From Alphaproteobacteria bacterium UBA6544 (GTDB lineage Bacteria; Pseudomonadota; Alphaproteobacteria; UBA8366): DNA of 8,398 nt. The stretch is from NCBI GenBank assembly GCA_002434595.1, contig DJKK01000206.1:1-8398 (forward strand), written 5' to 3'. Shown piece by piece: positions 1-7,285 of the stretch. The notes below the pieces were generated by a model that was given only the letters and a program-made list of their open reading frames with translations, made no database searches and was not told where the DNA came from. Positions within the stretch are counted from its first letter, which is position 1. Every line of letters starts with the position of its first letter. A program made the position numbers and the translations under genes.

Positions 1-939
1 TGTGACGGAGACGGTATTCTCGACGAGGGAGAGAACGATGATTCGACCTTCACCATTCGCATAAAAATCCAGAAGCAGGAAAGCGAGATCAAAGTCGACT
101 TCGCCGGCACCGATCCAGCCGTCACTGGCCCGATGAATGCACCGCTGTCGGTTACTGCTTCCGGCGTCTATTGCTCATTGAAGATGATTGTCGACCCGGA
201 CGGATTGATCCCTGCGAATTCGGGAGCCTGGCGACCGATCGAAGTGGTCGCGCCCAAAGGCTCTGTCGTCAATGCGGCGTTTCCCTCTCCCGTCGTCTAC
301 GCCAACCATGAAATGTCGCACCGCGTGGCAGATATGACCTTTGGTGCCTTGGCGACGATCATGCCAGAGCGCGTTATGGCATGCAGCCAAGGCACCTCCG
401 CGATCATGACCTTTGGAGGTATCGATTACCGGACGGGTGACCGATACGTGAGTTACGAATCCGTAAAGGGCGGATTTGGCGCACGGCCGAACAAAGATGG
501 CATCAACGCACTCTCGTCCGGCATCGCAAACACCATGAACACGCCTGTCGAAGCACTGGAGATGAGCTTCCCTTTGCGGGTGAATTGTTATGAGCTCATT
601 TCCGGAAGCGGCGGCACCGGCAAGTTCCGGGGCGGCCTTGGCGCGCGACGAGCCTGGACGGTTCTGGGAAACAATGCGCGCGCCTCTATCTGCATGGAAC
701 GCATGAAGTCACCACCTTTTGGGATCGCCGGTGGAGGTAATGGAAGCCCGGCACGCGCGACGCTCCGATATCCTGACGGCACTGAACGTGCCCTCCCATG
801 CAAGGGCGCGTTCGACGTGCCGGCCGGCGGACAGGTTGTGCTCGAAGCGCCGGGGTCGGGTGGCTATGGAGACGAATCGGAGCGGGACTCCACGCGTATC
901 GCGAGCGATCGAAAAGACGGTTATCTAAACGAGACGTGA
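1..939 (+). CDS. Hydantoinase B/oxoprolinase family subunit (HyuB-like), C-terminal part
   Basis: The frame is open from the first base to a TGA at 937-939, so the 5' part lies outside the window; 312 residues are visible of a family usually near 550-600. Family members, with a HyuA partner, catalyse ATP-dependent opening of cyclic amides such as N-methylhydantoin or 5-oxoproline in the cytoplasm. Seen here: an RIKI..VDFAGTDP block at about residues 20-40 followed by GPMNAP, the central SSGIANTMNTPVE segment, GSGGTGKFRGGLGARR near residue 200, and the closing GSGGYGDESERD block that marks the natural end of HyuB proteins. No break is visible. A thiamine-pyrophosphate enzyme follows after about 50 bp on the same strand, which suggests co-transcription. 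HyuB assignment is firm; the substrate cannot be told from this half, and a HyuA partner is not in view. Confidence 0.92.
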   Translation, partial: CDGDGILDEGENDDSTFTIRIKIQKQESEIKVDFAGTDPAVTGPMNAPLSVTASGVYCSLKMIVDPDGLIPANSGAWRPIEVVAPKGSVVNAAFPSPVVYANHEMSHRVADMTFGALATIMPERVMACSQGTSAIMTFGGIDYRTGDRYVSYESVKGGFGARPNKDGINALSSGIANTMNTPVEALEMSFPLRVNCYELISGSGGTGKFRGGLGARRAWTVLGNNARASICMERMKSPPFGIAGGGNGSPARATLRYPDGTERALPCKGAFDVPAGGQVVLEAPGSGGYGDESERDSTRIASDRKDGYLNET

Positions 940-991
940 TACCAAAAGAAAATCAGAACGATTGCCCACTATGAAACCGAAAGGCACAGAC

Positions 992-2629
992 ATGAGGGAC
1001 ACCAATACTCTTACCACGGGCGAGGCCGTCGTCGATGGATTGGTGCGGAACGGTATCGGAACCATCTTTTGCCTGCCGGGCATTCAAAACGACCTGTTCT
1101 TCGATGCGCTCCATGCACGGACGGACGAGATACGACCAATTCACACACGGCACGAACAAGCGGTCGCCTATATGGCGCTCGGAGCGGCGCAGGCCTCGGG
1201 TAAACCGTCGGCATTTTGCGTGGTTCCGGGACCAGGATTCCTTAATGCCTCAACGGCCCTCGCCACAGCTTACAGCACAAGCTCCCCGGTTCTAGCGCTC
1301 CTCGGACAAATTCCGTTATCCGCAATCGACCGGGGTTACGGACTGTTGCATGAAATTCGCGACCAGATGGGCATCTTGCGGACGATGACCAAATGGGCGG
1401 AACGCATTGAAGGTCCCCAGGAAGCAGCACGACTGACACACGAGGCTTTCCGGCAATTGGGGGCAGGCAGACCGCGCCCCGTCGGTCTGGAATGCCCGAT
1501 GGATGTCTGGGGACGAACGGCCCCGGTCGCCCTTCCCGATGGACCCGCAGAGGCCACGACAGTCCCTGTCGACACCGACAAGATCGAAGAGGCTGCAAAA
1601 CTTTTGGGTGCCGCGAAGTATCCAATGATTGTGGTCGGAGGTGGTGCACAGGACGCGAGTGAAGAGGTGCGCCGTGTGGCCGAGATGCTCGAAGCGCCCG
1701 TCTGCGGGTTTCGCCTTGGTCGCGGCGTCCTCGATTCCCGACACCATCTCTCCATTACAATGCCGACGGGGCATCGACTCTGGAAGGACGTCGATGTGGT
1801 CCTCGGTGTCGGCACCCGCATGCAGCCGCACCAGCAACTCTGGGGCACAGACAACGACCTCAAGATCATTCGGGTCGACCTTTCCGCGGAAGAGATGGAT
1901 CGCATCGTCAAGCCGGATGTCGGCATTATCGCGGACGCGGCGGACGCGTTGATCGCCCTTGCCGAAGCGTTGCCCAAGCACAACTCTGCCAGGGCGTCAC
2001 GCAAGGAAGAACTCGACGAAGCGCGCGCTAAAACGATGGAGCTGTTGTCACCGCTTGCGCCGCAACTTGCTTATATCGACGCCATCCGTTCGGCATTGCC
2101 GGAGGATGGTATCTTCGTCGATGAGTTGACCCAGGTAAGCTATATCAGCCGCCTTGCCATGCCGGTATACAAATCACGCAGTTTCATCGCGTCGGGATAT
2201 CAGGGCACACTTGGTTGGGGCTACGCCACAGGGCTCGGCGTCAAGGTTGCACGACCGGACACCCCCGTCCTGTCAATCAATGGCGACGGTGGGTTCATGT
2301 TCAACGTACAAGAGATGTCGACAGCCGTGCGCCATGGCATCAATCTCGTCGCCGTCGTCTTCAACGATGGGGCCTTCGGTAATGTGCAGCGCATTCAGAA
2401 ACTTAGCTACGGCAACCGGACGATCGCCAGTGATCTCATCAATCCGGATTTCGGCAAGCTCGCTGACTCTTTCGGAGTAGCAAATCTACGGGCGACCACA
2501 CCGGATCAGCTCCGGGAGCGCCTCGAAGAAGCGTTCAAGATGGACGCCCCGGTGCTGATCGAAGCGCCCGTTGGAGAAATGCCTGACCCCTGGAGTTCCG
2601 TCCTCAACCTGCCCCGCGTCCGAGGATAG
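992..2629 (+). CDS. Thiamine pyrophosphate-dependent enzyme, acetolactate synthase-like
   Basis: A 545-aa protein with the three-domain layout of the acetolactate synthase/benzoylformate decarboxylase superfamily. The N-terminal pyrimidine-binding domain holds the likely activating Glu55 in TRHEQAVAYMALG, followed by PGPGFLNA. The central domain (about 190-330) has VVGGGAQ and VLGVGTR. The C-terminal pyrophosphate-binding domain has the TPP motif GDGG at 431-434 closed by FND near 457-459. I prefer the ATG at 992, preceded by AAAGG 7 bases upstream; an ATG at 971 and a TTG at 962 are in frame but lack a visible ribosome site. The length fits the catalytic large subunit, and no small regulatory subunit follows. 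It lies about 50 bp after the hyuB-like gene, so a catabolic carboligase or 2-oxoacid decarboxylase role is more likely than branched-chain amino acid synthesis. That role is inference; the family is certain, the substrate unknown. Confidence 0.88.
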   Translation: MRDTNTLTTGEAVVDGLVRNGIGTIFCLPGIQNDLFFDALHARTDEIRPIHTRHEQAVAYMALGAAQASGKPSAFCVVPGPGFLNASTALATAYSTSSPVLALLGQIPLSAIDRGYGLLHEIRDQMGILRTMTKWAERIEGPQEAARLTHEAFRQLGAGRPRPVGLECPMDVWGRTAPVALPDGPAEATTVPVDTDKIEEAAKLLGAAKYPMIVVGGGAQDASEEVRRVAEMLEAPVCGFRLGRGVLDSRHHLSITMPTGHRLWKDVDVVLGVGTRMQPHQQLWGTDNDLKIIRVDLSAEEMDRIVKPDVGIIADAADALIALAEALPKHNSARASRKEELDEARAKTMELLSPLAPQLAYIDAIRSALPEDGIFVDELTQVSYISRLAMPVYKSRSFIASGYQGTLGWGYATGLGVKVARPDTPVLSINGDGGFMFNVQEMSTAVRHGINLVAVVFNDGAFGNVQRIQKLSYGNRTIASDLINPDFGKLADSFGVANLRATTPDQLRERLEEAFKMDAPVLIEAPVGEMPDPWSSVLNLPRVRG

Positions 2630-2760
2630 CCGAAAAAGAGGGCATCAGTGTTAAGCTAGGCGCGCATTTTACACATATTTGGCTGAAATATCCCCGCTGG
2701 CTGCACTAAGCCTTCGTCAACCCAGCGCAGCATCAAATTCACCACAGCAAGACCGAAAAA

Positions 2761-2801
2761 TACTAAAACAAGAACTTTGCTTTGATGTTCTCGTTTTAGT
2801 A
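2761..2801 (-). repeat. 15-bp inverted repeat, terminator-like when read on the minus strand
   Basis: The arms are TACTAAAACAAGAAC (2761-2775) and GTTCTCGTTTTAGTA (2787-2801), separated by 11 bases. They are complementary at 14 of 15 positions. The single mismatch is A.C on the plus strand but becomes a G.U wobble on the minus-strand transcript, where the stem is then continuous. On the minus strand the hairpin is followed directly by five T residues, so it could act as an intrinsic terminator for transcription coming leftward from the dioxygenase operon, some 970 bp away. The stem is AT-rich for a terminator, so a protein-binding palindrome or the remnant of a small repeat element is equally possible. 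Confidence 0.55.
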
Positions 2802-2852
2802 TCCGATTGCAGGAACGCGTTACAACCCGGTCAGAAAAGAGATACTAACATT

Positions 2853-2876
2853 CGGTCTCGCCTAAAACGAAGACCG
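2853..2876. repeat. Short imperfect hairpin with third copy of the CTAAAACGA motif
   Basis: CGGTCT (2853-2858) pairs with AGACCG (2871-2876), with an extra inner CG/CG pair if one A is bulged. The loop and right arm contain CCTAAAACGAAGAC, which resembles the arm TACTAAAACGAGAAC of the larger inverted repeat 55-90 bp upstream. No T-run follows, so a terminator role is not indicated. Function unknown. Confidence 0.35.
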
Positions 2877-2951
2877 CGCCTTCAACAGCGTCCTCTCTGT
2901 GCACGTTCTACCCTTCAAGAAGGCTGCGGGACTTCTGCGGCGTAATAACAA

Positions 2952-3765
2952 ATTAAGAAAATAGTTCTCGCCCGCGCCACTATGCTGGCAGTGTTCATCG
3001 GTTATTTGGCGACACCACTCAAAACTTCGCTTTCCAATACGGCCTTTCTGACCGAAATGTCATGGCTCGAAGTCCAAGAGGCGATCAATACGTTTAAGGA
3101 CGGGGTATAATCGTGTCGAAAGCAGGCCTCGAAAAGAACGGCCTGCACGTGGCACTCGGCAAGCACCGATTTATCGTTTGTCATGAGGTGGAACGGATTT
3201 CGAAACAACACGGCAGGTCGCTCATTGCTCCCGTGATCGATTACGTTCCGGAGGGAAATATTGACCCGACAGACGGACATATTTGCTTCGCCGGCACCAT
3301 TAGCATCCCACCAGACGTTTCATGGAAGTCCTGCGCCACAACGCACGCAGCCTGCGTACGCACGGTTTCAAACGCATATATTTCATTGGAGACAGTATCG
3401 GCAACCGGATCCCACAGGTTCAGGTTGCATCGGCGCTAAGCGCCGAATGAAAAATACAGACGTTCAAATTCACCATATCGGAGACTACTATGAAAGAAAT
3501 GACCAGTACGACTGCCTGAAGGCCCAAGGCGAGACGAATTTTATAATCGGTGGACATGCCCGTCTCCGCGACACGTCGGAACTGCTCCATAACCTTACGG
3601 ATGGCATTCGTCCCGAGATTATACGGTCGAAAGGCGGTCTGCACCTCAGCATTACCGGAGCGAGTGGCGATGCGCCAAGAGCTACGGCAAAAATCGGCAG
3701 GACCATAGATCGTGCTAATGGTAGAGGCGGCGCTTCAACAAATTCGGAAACTTGAGAGCCGATAG
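2952..3765 (+). pseudogene. Creatininase-family amidohydrolase remnant, multiply frameshifted
   Basis: Creatininase-family enzymes are metal-dependent amidohydrolases of about 240-290 aa. Here the conserved order of blocks is present but split over frames. Frame 3 has a signal-peptide-like stretch (KKIVLARATMLAVFIGYLA, 2955-3011) then TAFLTEMSWLEVQEAI, ending at TAA 3108. Frame 2, from about 3110, has GLEKNGLHVALGKH, VPEGNIDP and FAGTISIPPDV. Frame 1, from about 3319, has MEVLRHNARSLRTHGFK, YFIGDSIGN and ALSAE, ending at TGA 3448. Frame 3 then gives KNTDVQIHHIGDYYERND to ITGASGDAPRATA, and frame 1, from about 3709, gives LMVEAALQQIRKL with TAG at 3763. The first three joins each fit a single-base deletion; the third restores TGG (Trp) where TGA now stands. 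The expected start codon at 2952 reads ATT, so initiation may be lost too. The two plus-strand genes to its left suggest a former amide-catabolic cluster. Family identification is strong; the 5' end is less certain. Confidence 0.85.
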
Positions 3766-3771
3766 CGGCGT

Positions 3772-4620
3772 TTAGCTGTAATAGTCGGCATCATCCGCGA
3801 TGGTCAGCCGATGCAGCAGGCGATCATAACCTTCATAACCACCCGTCGCCCGGTGCAGGACACAGCGATTGTCCCAGAGTACCACCATGCCCTTTTCCCA
3901 CTTGTGCCGGTATACGAACTCGGGACGGGCGAGCCACTCCCGCAACTCGTCCTTCAATTCCTCCGCTTCATCCACCTCAACACCATCAAAATCTTGTACA
4001 TACGAGCCCCCGAAGACACCAAGACGCCCGGTCTCCGGGTGTGGTCTGATCAGGGGGTGAGTCTGGGTCTCCAGAGCTGAATCCGAGGGTCGAATATCCA
4101 TGCTGCCTTTGTAGGTGTCTTCCGCGTACCGTCCATCCTTAGCATAGGCACGCTTCGCGGTATGAACCGCGACAAGCTTCGACATGCGTCCTCTCATCTC
4201 GTCCGGCATGGCATCCCAGGCCGCGTGCTGATCGGCGAATAAGGTGTCGCCGCCTTGGGCTGGAATTTCAATACCATAGAGACATGTACCGGCTGGCGGG
4301 ACTTGCATAAAACTCCAATCCGAATGCCAGACTTCGGCAAAGAGAGGCGCAATTTCGTCCGCCTTCCGCCGGATCGCCGCGATCCGGTCATGTCCCTCGA
4401 TCGGAGCAAAGTACGGATCTTCGCCGATCGGACCAAAATATTCTGCAAACCGGACAAGGTCATCGTTTTCAAGCTGCTGCGCGGGAAAGACCAGAACGTG
4501 ATGATCCAACCAAGCAGTTCGAACCGCCTTGATACTCCCTACATCGACCGGAGCGGCAAAATTTATACCGCGGACAAAGGCCCCGAACGCCTGTTCTGTC
4601 GGTGCAACATCAATCGTCAT
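3772..4620 (-). CDS. TauD/TfdA-family 2-oxoglutarate-dependent dioxygenase
   Basis: A 282-aa non-haem Fe(II) oxygenase. Iron ligands are visible as His99-x-Asp101 in VWHSDWSF and His256 in NRCVLHRATGGY. Arg267 and Arg271 in DRLLHR sit where TauD and TfdA bind 2-oxoglutarate and the acidic group of the substrate. GIEIPAQGGDTLFAD (about 118-130) is the usual block after the HxD motif. Family members hydroxylate sulfonates, aryloxyacids and related compounds, releasing succinate and CO2; the substrate here cannot be assigned, and it differs from taurine dioxygenase (WHSDW rather than WHTDV). I chose the ATG at 4620, not a longer start at 4644, because it overlaps the mnmA stop as ATGA and has a GGAG-containing G-rich site 5 bases upstream. 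Third and last gene of the minus-strand block; its 3' end meets the creatininase remnant tail to tail. Confidence 0.9.
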   Translation of the reverse strand: MTIDVAPTEQAFGAFVRGINFAAPVDVGSIKAVRTAWLDHHVLVFPAQQLENDDLVRFAEYFGPIGEDPYFAPIEGHDRIAAIRRKADEIAPLFAEVWHSDWSFMQVPPAGTCLYGIEIPAQGGDTLFADQHAAWDAMPDEMRGRMSKLVAVHTAKRAYAKDGRYAEDTYKGSMDIRPSDSALETQTHPLIRPHPETGRLGVFGGSYVQDFDGVEVDEAEELKDELREWLARPEFVYRHKWEKGMVVLWDNRCVLHRATGGYEGYDRLLHRLTIADDADYYS

Positions 4621-5729
4621 TGTGTCTCCCCCCGCACGATCCAACCGCCGCCCAGGACTCTTTCACCCACATAGGCGACGCAGGCTTGGCCTGGTGATAC
4701 ACCGTATTGCGGCTCGCAAAAAATCGCCCGCCAATATTTATCCGAAAACTGCTCCATCCGGGCGGCGATAGGGCCCATTGTCGAGCGTATTTTTACTGCG
4801 CAATCGACGCCGCCCTCATCCACGTCCGGACCGATCCAGTTAACGTCGTTCAAGATCACTGAGGCTACCGCTAGGGCTTCCTTCGGACCGACGACGACCT
4901 GCCGACTTTCAGGATCCAACCGCACGACATACAGCGCTTTGGGCTGGCCGCCGATATCGAGGCCGCGGCGCTGCCCGATCGTAAAATTGATGATACCGTC
5001 GTGTTCGCCCAACACATTTCCATCGAGACCGACGATCTGACCCGGTTGAATGGATTCGGGGCGCAATTTCTCAACAACACGCGCATAAGAACCATTCGGC
5101 ACGAAACAGATATCTTGACTGTCAGGCTTGTCTGCGACCTGGAGGCCAAATCGGGCAGCGATGTCACGCGTCTCCGTCTTGGCTCGATCACCTAAGGGAA
5201 ACCGAAGGAGATCGAGTTGATCGCGGGTCGTGGCGAACAGAAAGTAGCTCTGATCGCGCGTCGGATCGATGGCACGGTGTAATTCCGGTCCTGCCGGGCC
5301 CACCTCCCGCCGGACATAGTGCCCCGTCGCCAACGCGTCGGCGCCGAGGTCTCGTGCCGTCCCCATTAGGTCGCGAAACTTCACAGTCTGATTGCAGCGC
5401 ACACACGGGATCGGCGTTTCTCCGCGCGCATAGGCGTCGGCAAAGTCATCCATAACGCTCTCGCGAAAGCGACTTTCGTAATCCAACACGTAGTGCGGTA
5501 TATCGAGCTTGGCCGCAACATTGCGCGCGTCATGGATGTCTTGGCCGGCGCAGCACGCATTCTTCTTCTGTATTGCCTCACCGTGGTCATACAACTGAAG
5601 CGTAATCCCCACGACATCGTAGCCGGCTTCCACCATCAGACCGGCGGTAACAGACGAGTCTACACCGCCCGACATGGCGACCACCACGCGGGTATCCTTG
5701 GCGTCTTTTTCGAAACCAAGCGTATTCAT
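4617..5729 (-). CDS. mnmA: tRNA-specific 2-thiouridylase MnmA
   Basis: A 370-aa, full-length enzyme that installs the 2-thio group on U34 of tRNAs for Lys, Glu and Gln, using ATP and a persulfide relay in the cytoplasm. The PP-loop SGGVDSS at 20-26 binds ATP. Two catalytic cysteines correspond to E. coli Cys102 and Cys199: Cys112 in PCVRCNQ and Cys208 in SQDICFV. ATGHYVR near 134-140, DQSYFLF at 159-165 and FTIGQRRGL in the tRNA-binding part are all present, as is the C-terminal beta-barrel ending GGGWIVRGE. The region NACCAGQDIHDARNVA around 57-72 is typical of alphaproteobacterial MnmA. No break is visible. The gene begins 38 bp after the alpha/beta hydrolase and its TGA overlaps the dioxygenase ATG. 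No strong ribosome site precedes the ATG at 5729, so its translation may lean on the upstream gene. Confidence 0.97.
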   Translation of the reverse strand: MNTLGFEKDAKDTRVVVAMSGGVDSSVTAGLMVEAGYDVVGITLQLYDHGEAIQKKNACCAGQDIHDARNVAAKLDIPHYVLDYESRFRESVMDDFADAYARGETPIPCVRCNQTVKFRDLMGTARDLGADALATGHYVRREVGPAGPELHRAIDPTRDQSYFLFATTRDQLDLLRFPLGDRAKTETRDIAARFGLQVADKPDSQDICFVPNGSYARVVEKLRPESIQPGQIVGLDGNVLGEHDGIINFTIGQRRGLDIGGQPKALYVVRLDPESRQVVVGPKEALAVASVILNDVNWIGPDVDEGGVDCAVKIRSTMGPIAARMEQFSDKYWRAIFCEPQYGVSPGQACVAYVGERVLGGGWIVRGETQ

Positions 5730-5767
5730 AACGGAAATATGAGTATCGAGACCGGGCTGCGCAACGT

Positions 5768-7159
5768 CTAAAGGCTGTGCAGTATACTGGCCAGCCGGCG
5801 GAACGCGCGGGGATTCCGCACCATGGACATAGGCACGGTGAAATGACCTTGGTTTCGCTCGAACACATTCTGCGCAGGTACCCGCCAGCGTTCGACGAGG
5901 CTGGCCCCGCTCGAATACGGCATCACATCATCCGCCAACCCCAGTTTTACAACAATCCGATCAGGTGGCATGACCGGTAAGCCGATCGGGTTCGTGAGTT
6001 GTCGGACCCGGCCCAATGCATCATCCGACCAACCGGCGGCGCGTACGGAGTCAGCAACACCGGCACGCTTGCCTACACGCCCATCAAAGCAGACTTCCCA
6101 CATGTCCTCGCTGTTCGCAGCCAAAAACAGGGCATCCGGCTGCATCTCGAGCGGCCAGGCATTAGCCCGGTACGCTGCAAGCTGAGCCGTCATTGCGCCC
6201 ATACTCAATCCGCCAATCGCGACAGGCGTGCCAAATCGTGAACGACACCATTTGGTCAGAATTGCCAATTCGCGCAACTGCGCCTCAAACAGATAAACCG
6301 GACCTCCCGGCGCCGCCCCCAGGAACGGCTCGCCGCTCCAACGTCCCGCCACGAAACGGCGATTGTGCCATGGCGCATCCAGACGAATTACCCGCACGCC
6401 CATATCGACGAGCGCCGGCGTTTCATCGAGAAAACGGCTGCGAAGTTCCGTCTCCTCTCCCAAACCGTGACAGTAAATCAAGGTCGGAGCCGATTTCGAA
6501 TCGACTGGCTCAATTATCTTGGCCCACGCTGTGTCCCTGATTTTGCGCCCCGACGATAGAAAACGTAGCCAGAAACACTTTCCTGTCTGAGAAAGTACGG
6601 AATGACTGACCTCGATCTCGGGCATCTGATCCGGTGTCGGATAAGCGCTATCCGGATCAGCAAGCCAATCACCATAAAACTCTTCCATCTCCTTCATGGA
6701 AGCTGGCTCAAACCTAACTATTCCAAAATTTCGACCGCGCGCCAAAGGCCTAAATTTATGGCGCTTCGCCAGAAACTTGGCAGCAGCTCCTCGGCGCGCG
6801 ACTTCCGCTGAAACCAGCGATTCCGGCGATGGCCGATCGACACCGAAATAAAGTACCTCCCAATCCGAGTCCGTGTCGTCCTTCTCCTTAAGGGCGCTCG
6901 TTGTCTCGCACATTAGTCTCAGTGCCAGTTTTCGTCCTGATCGATCCAAAGGGCCAATACGACTTTCCGCACAAAATCTATCAACATCCTGCTCCGCAAT
7001 TGCTGCGGCCGCCCATAACCGGAAGAGCGGAAACAAACGCTTCTCCAAAATTCGGGATGACAATTGATCAAACCAGGGGCGTGCAAAGGCAACGCTCGCA
7101 GGCCCCTCAAACAACCAGCCGGAACCTTTATGAGGCGGCAGGCGTTGCGCTAGCGACAA
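5768..7159 (-). CDS. Alpha/beta hydrolase, possibly ABHD18-like
   Basis: A 463-aa protein with a serine-hydrolase alpha/beta fold in its C-terminal half. Visible elements in order: LIYCHGLGEE at about 227-236 (oxyanion-region HG), IRLDAPWHNRR at 258-268, the nucleophile elbow GGLSMG with Ser319, a likely acid in LGLADD (Asp410 or Asp411), and the catalytic His439 in NQGHFTVPM. The N-terminal 190 residues are not part of the core fold; they are charged and include helical stretches. This architecture, a long N-terminal part before a GLSMG hydrolase core, recalls the ABHD18 group, but I hold that loosely. The only plausible 5' start is TTG at 7159, since a TGA lies two codons upstream in frame; a poor GGAT-like site precedes it. 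Likely first gene of the block continuing into mnmA. Substrate unknown; no secretion signal seen. Confidence 0.85.
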   Translation of the reverse strand: MSLAQRLPPHKGSGWLFEGPASVAFARPWFDQLSSRILEKRLFPLFRLWAAAAIAEQDVDRFCAESRIGPLDRSGRKLALRLMCETTSALKEKDDTDSDWEVLYFGVDRPSPESLVSAEVARRGAAAKFLAKRHKFRPLARGRNFGIVRFEPASMKEMEEFYGDWLADPDSAYPTPDQMPEIEVSHSVLSQTGKCFWLRFLSSGRKIRDTAWAKIIEPVDSKSAPTLIYCHGLGEETELRSRFLDETPALVDMGVRVIRLDAPWHNRRFVAGRWSGEPFLGAAPGGPVYLFEAQLRELAILTKWCRSRFGTPVAIGGLSMGAMTAQLAAYRANAWPLEMQPDALFLAANSEDMWEVCFDGRVGKRAGVADSVRAAGWSDDALGRVRQLTNPIGLPVMPPDRIVVKLGLADDVMPYSSGASLVERWRVPAQNVFERNQGHFTVPMSMVRNPRAFRRLASILHSL

Positions 7160-7285
7160 ACGTCACATCCAGCCGGGCGGCGATTGACGATATCAGGAAA
7201 GACTGAATTGGTTTCGTGTGATAAATTTAGTGAAAAGAAATGCATAAAACAGGACCTTAAATCACCTCTATATGAGGGAGGTAGA
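7160..7285. promoter_or_regulatory. Divergent promoter region between hydrolase block and UGSC locus
   Basis: This 126-bp gap separates the starts of two divergent units, so it must have held promoters for both. It is AT-rich from about 7205 to 7265. TTGACG at 7184-7189 could be a plus-strand -35 box, but no matching -10 box lies at a good distance, so I do not assign a promoter precisely. A strong ribosome site AGGGAGG (7275-7281) sits just before the ATG at 7286 and decides that start. CCTC at 7265-7268 can pair with GAGG at 7274-7277 or, as ACCTC, with GAGGT at 7278-7282, so the site may be partly masked in the RNA. Confidence 0.45.

Larger units (their letters stand above)
2630..2951. other. 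Intergenic stretch without a supportable gene
   Basis: These roughly 320 bases separate the TPP enzyme from the creatininase remnant. An 88-codon open frame (2679-2945, plus) has no recognisable motif, a composition rich in Arg, Gln and Ser, no convincing ribosome site, and crosses two hairpins, so I do not call it a gene. The stretch is locally more AT-rich than its neighbours around 2745-2860 and holds a 15-bp inverted repeat plus related copies of the same motif, listed separately. No tRNA, recognisable transposase or CRISPR structure was seen. Confidence 0.6.

Noticed and set aside
1316..2004. Two long minus-strand open frames of about 220 codons opposite the TPP gene
   Set aside because: They are antisense to a strongly motif-supported gene, and their translations show no recognisable family; long antisense frames are common in GC-rich coding DNA.
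2679..2945. An 88-codon plus-strand open frame between the TPP enzyme and the creatininase remnant
   Set aside because: No motif, no convincing ribosome site, skewed Arg/Gln/Ser composition, and it crosses two hairpins. It is most likely chance.
3113..3755. Two plus-strand open frames (3113-3439 and 3261-3755) as separate small genes
   Set aside because: Each carries only part of the creatininase-family sequence and switches to unrelated sequence at the frameshifts, so they are fragments of one broken gene.
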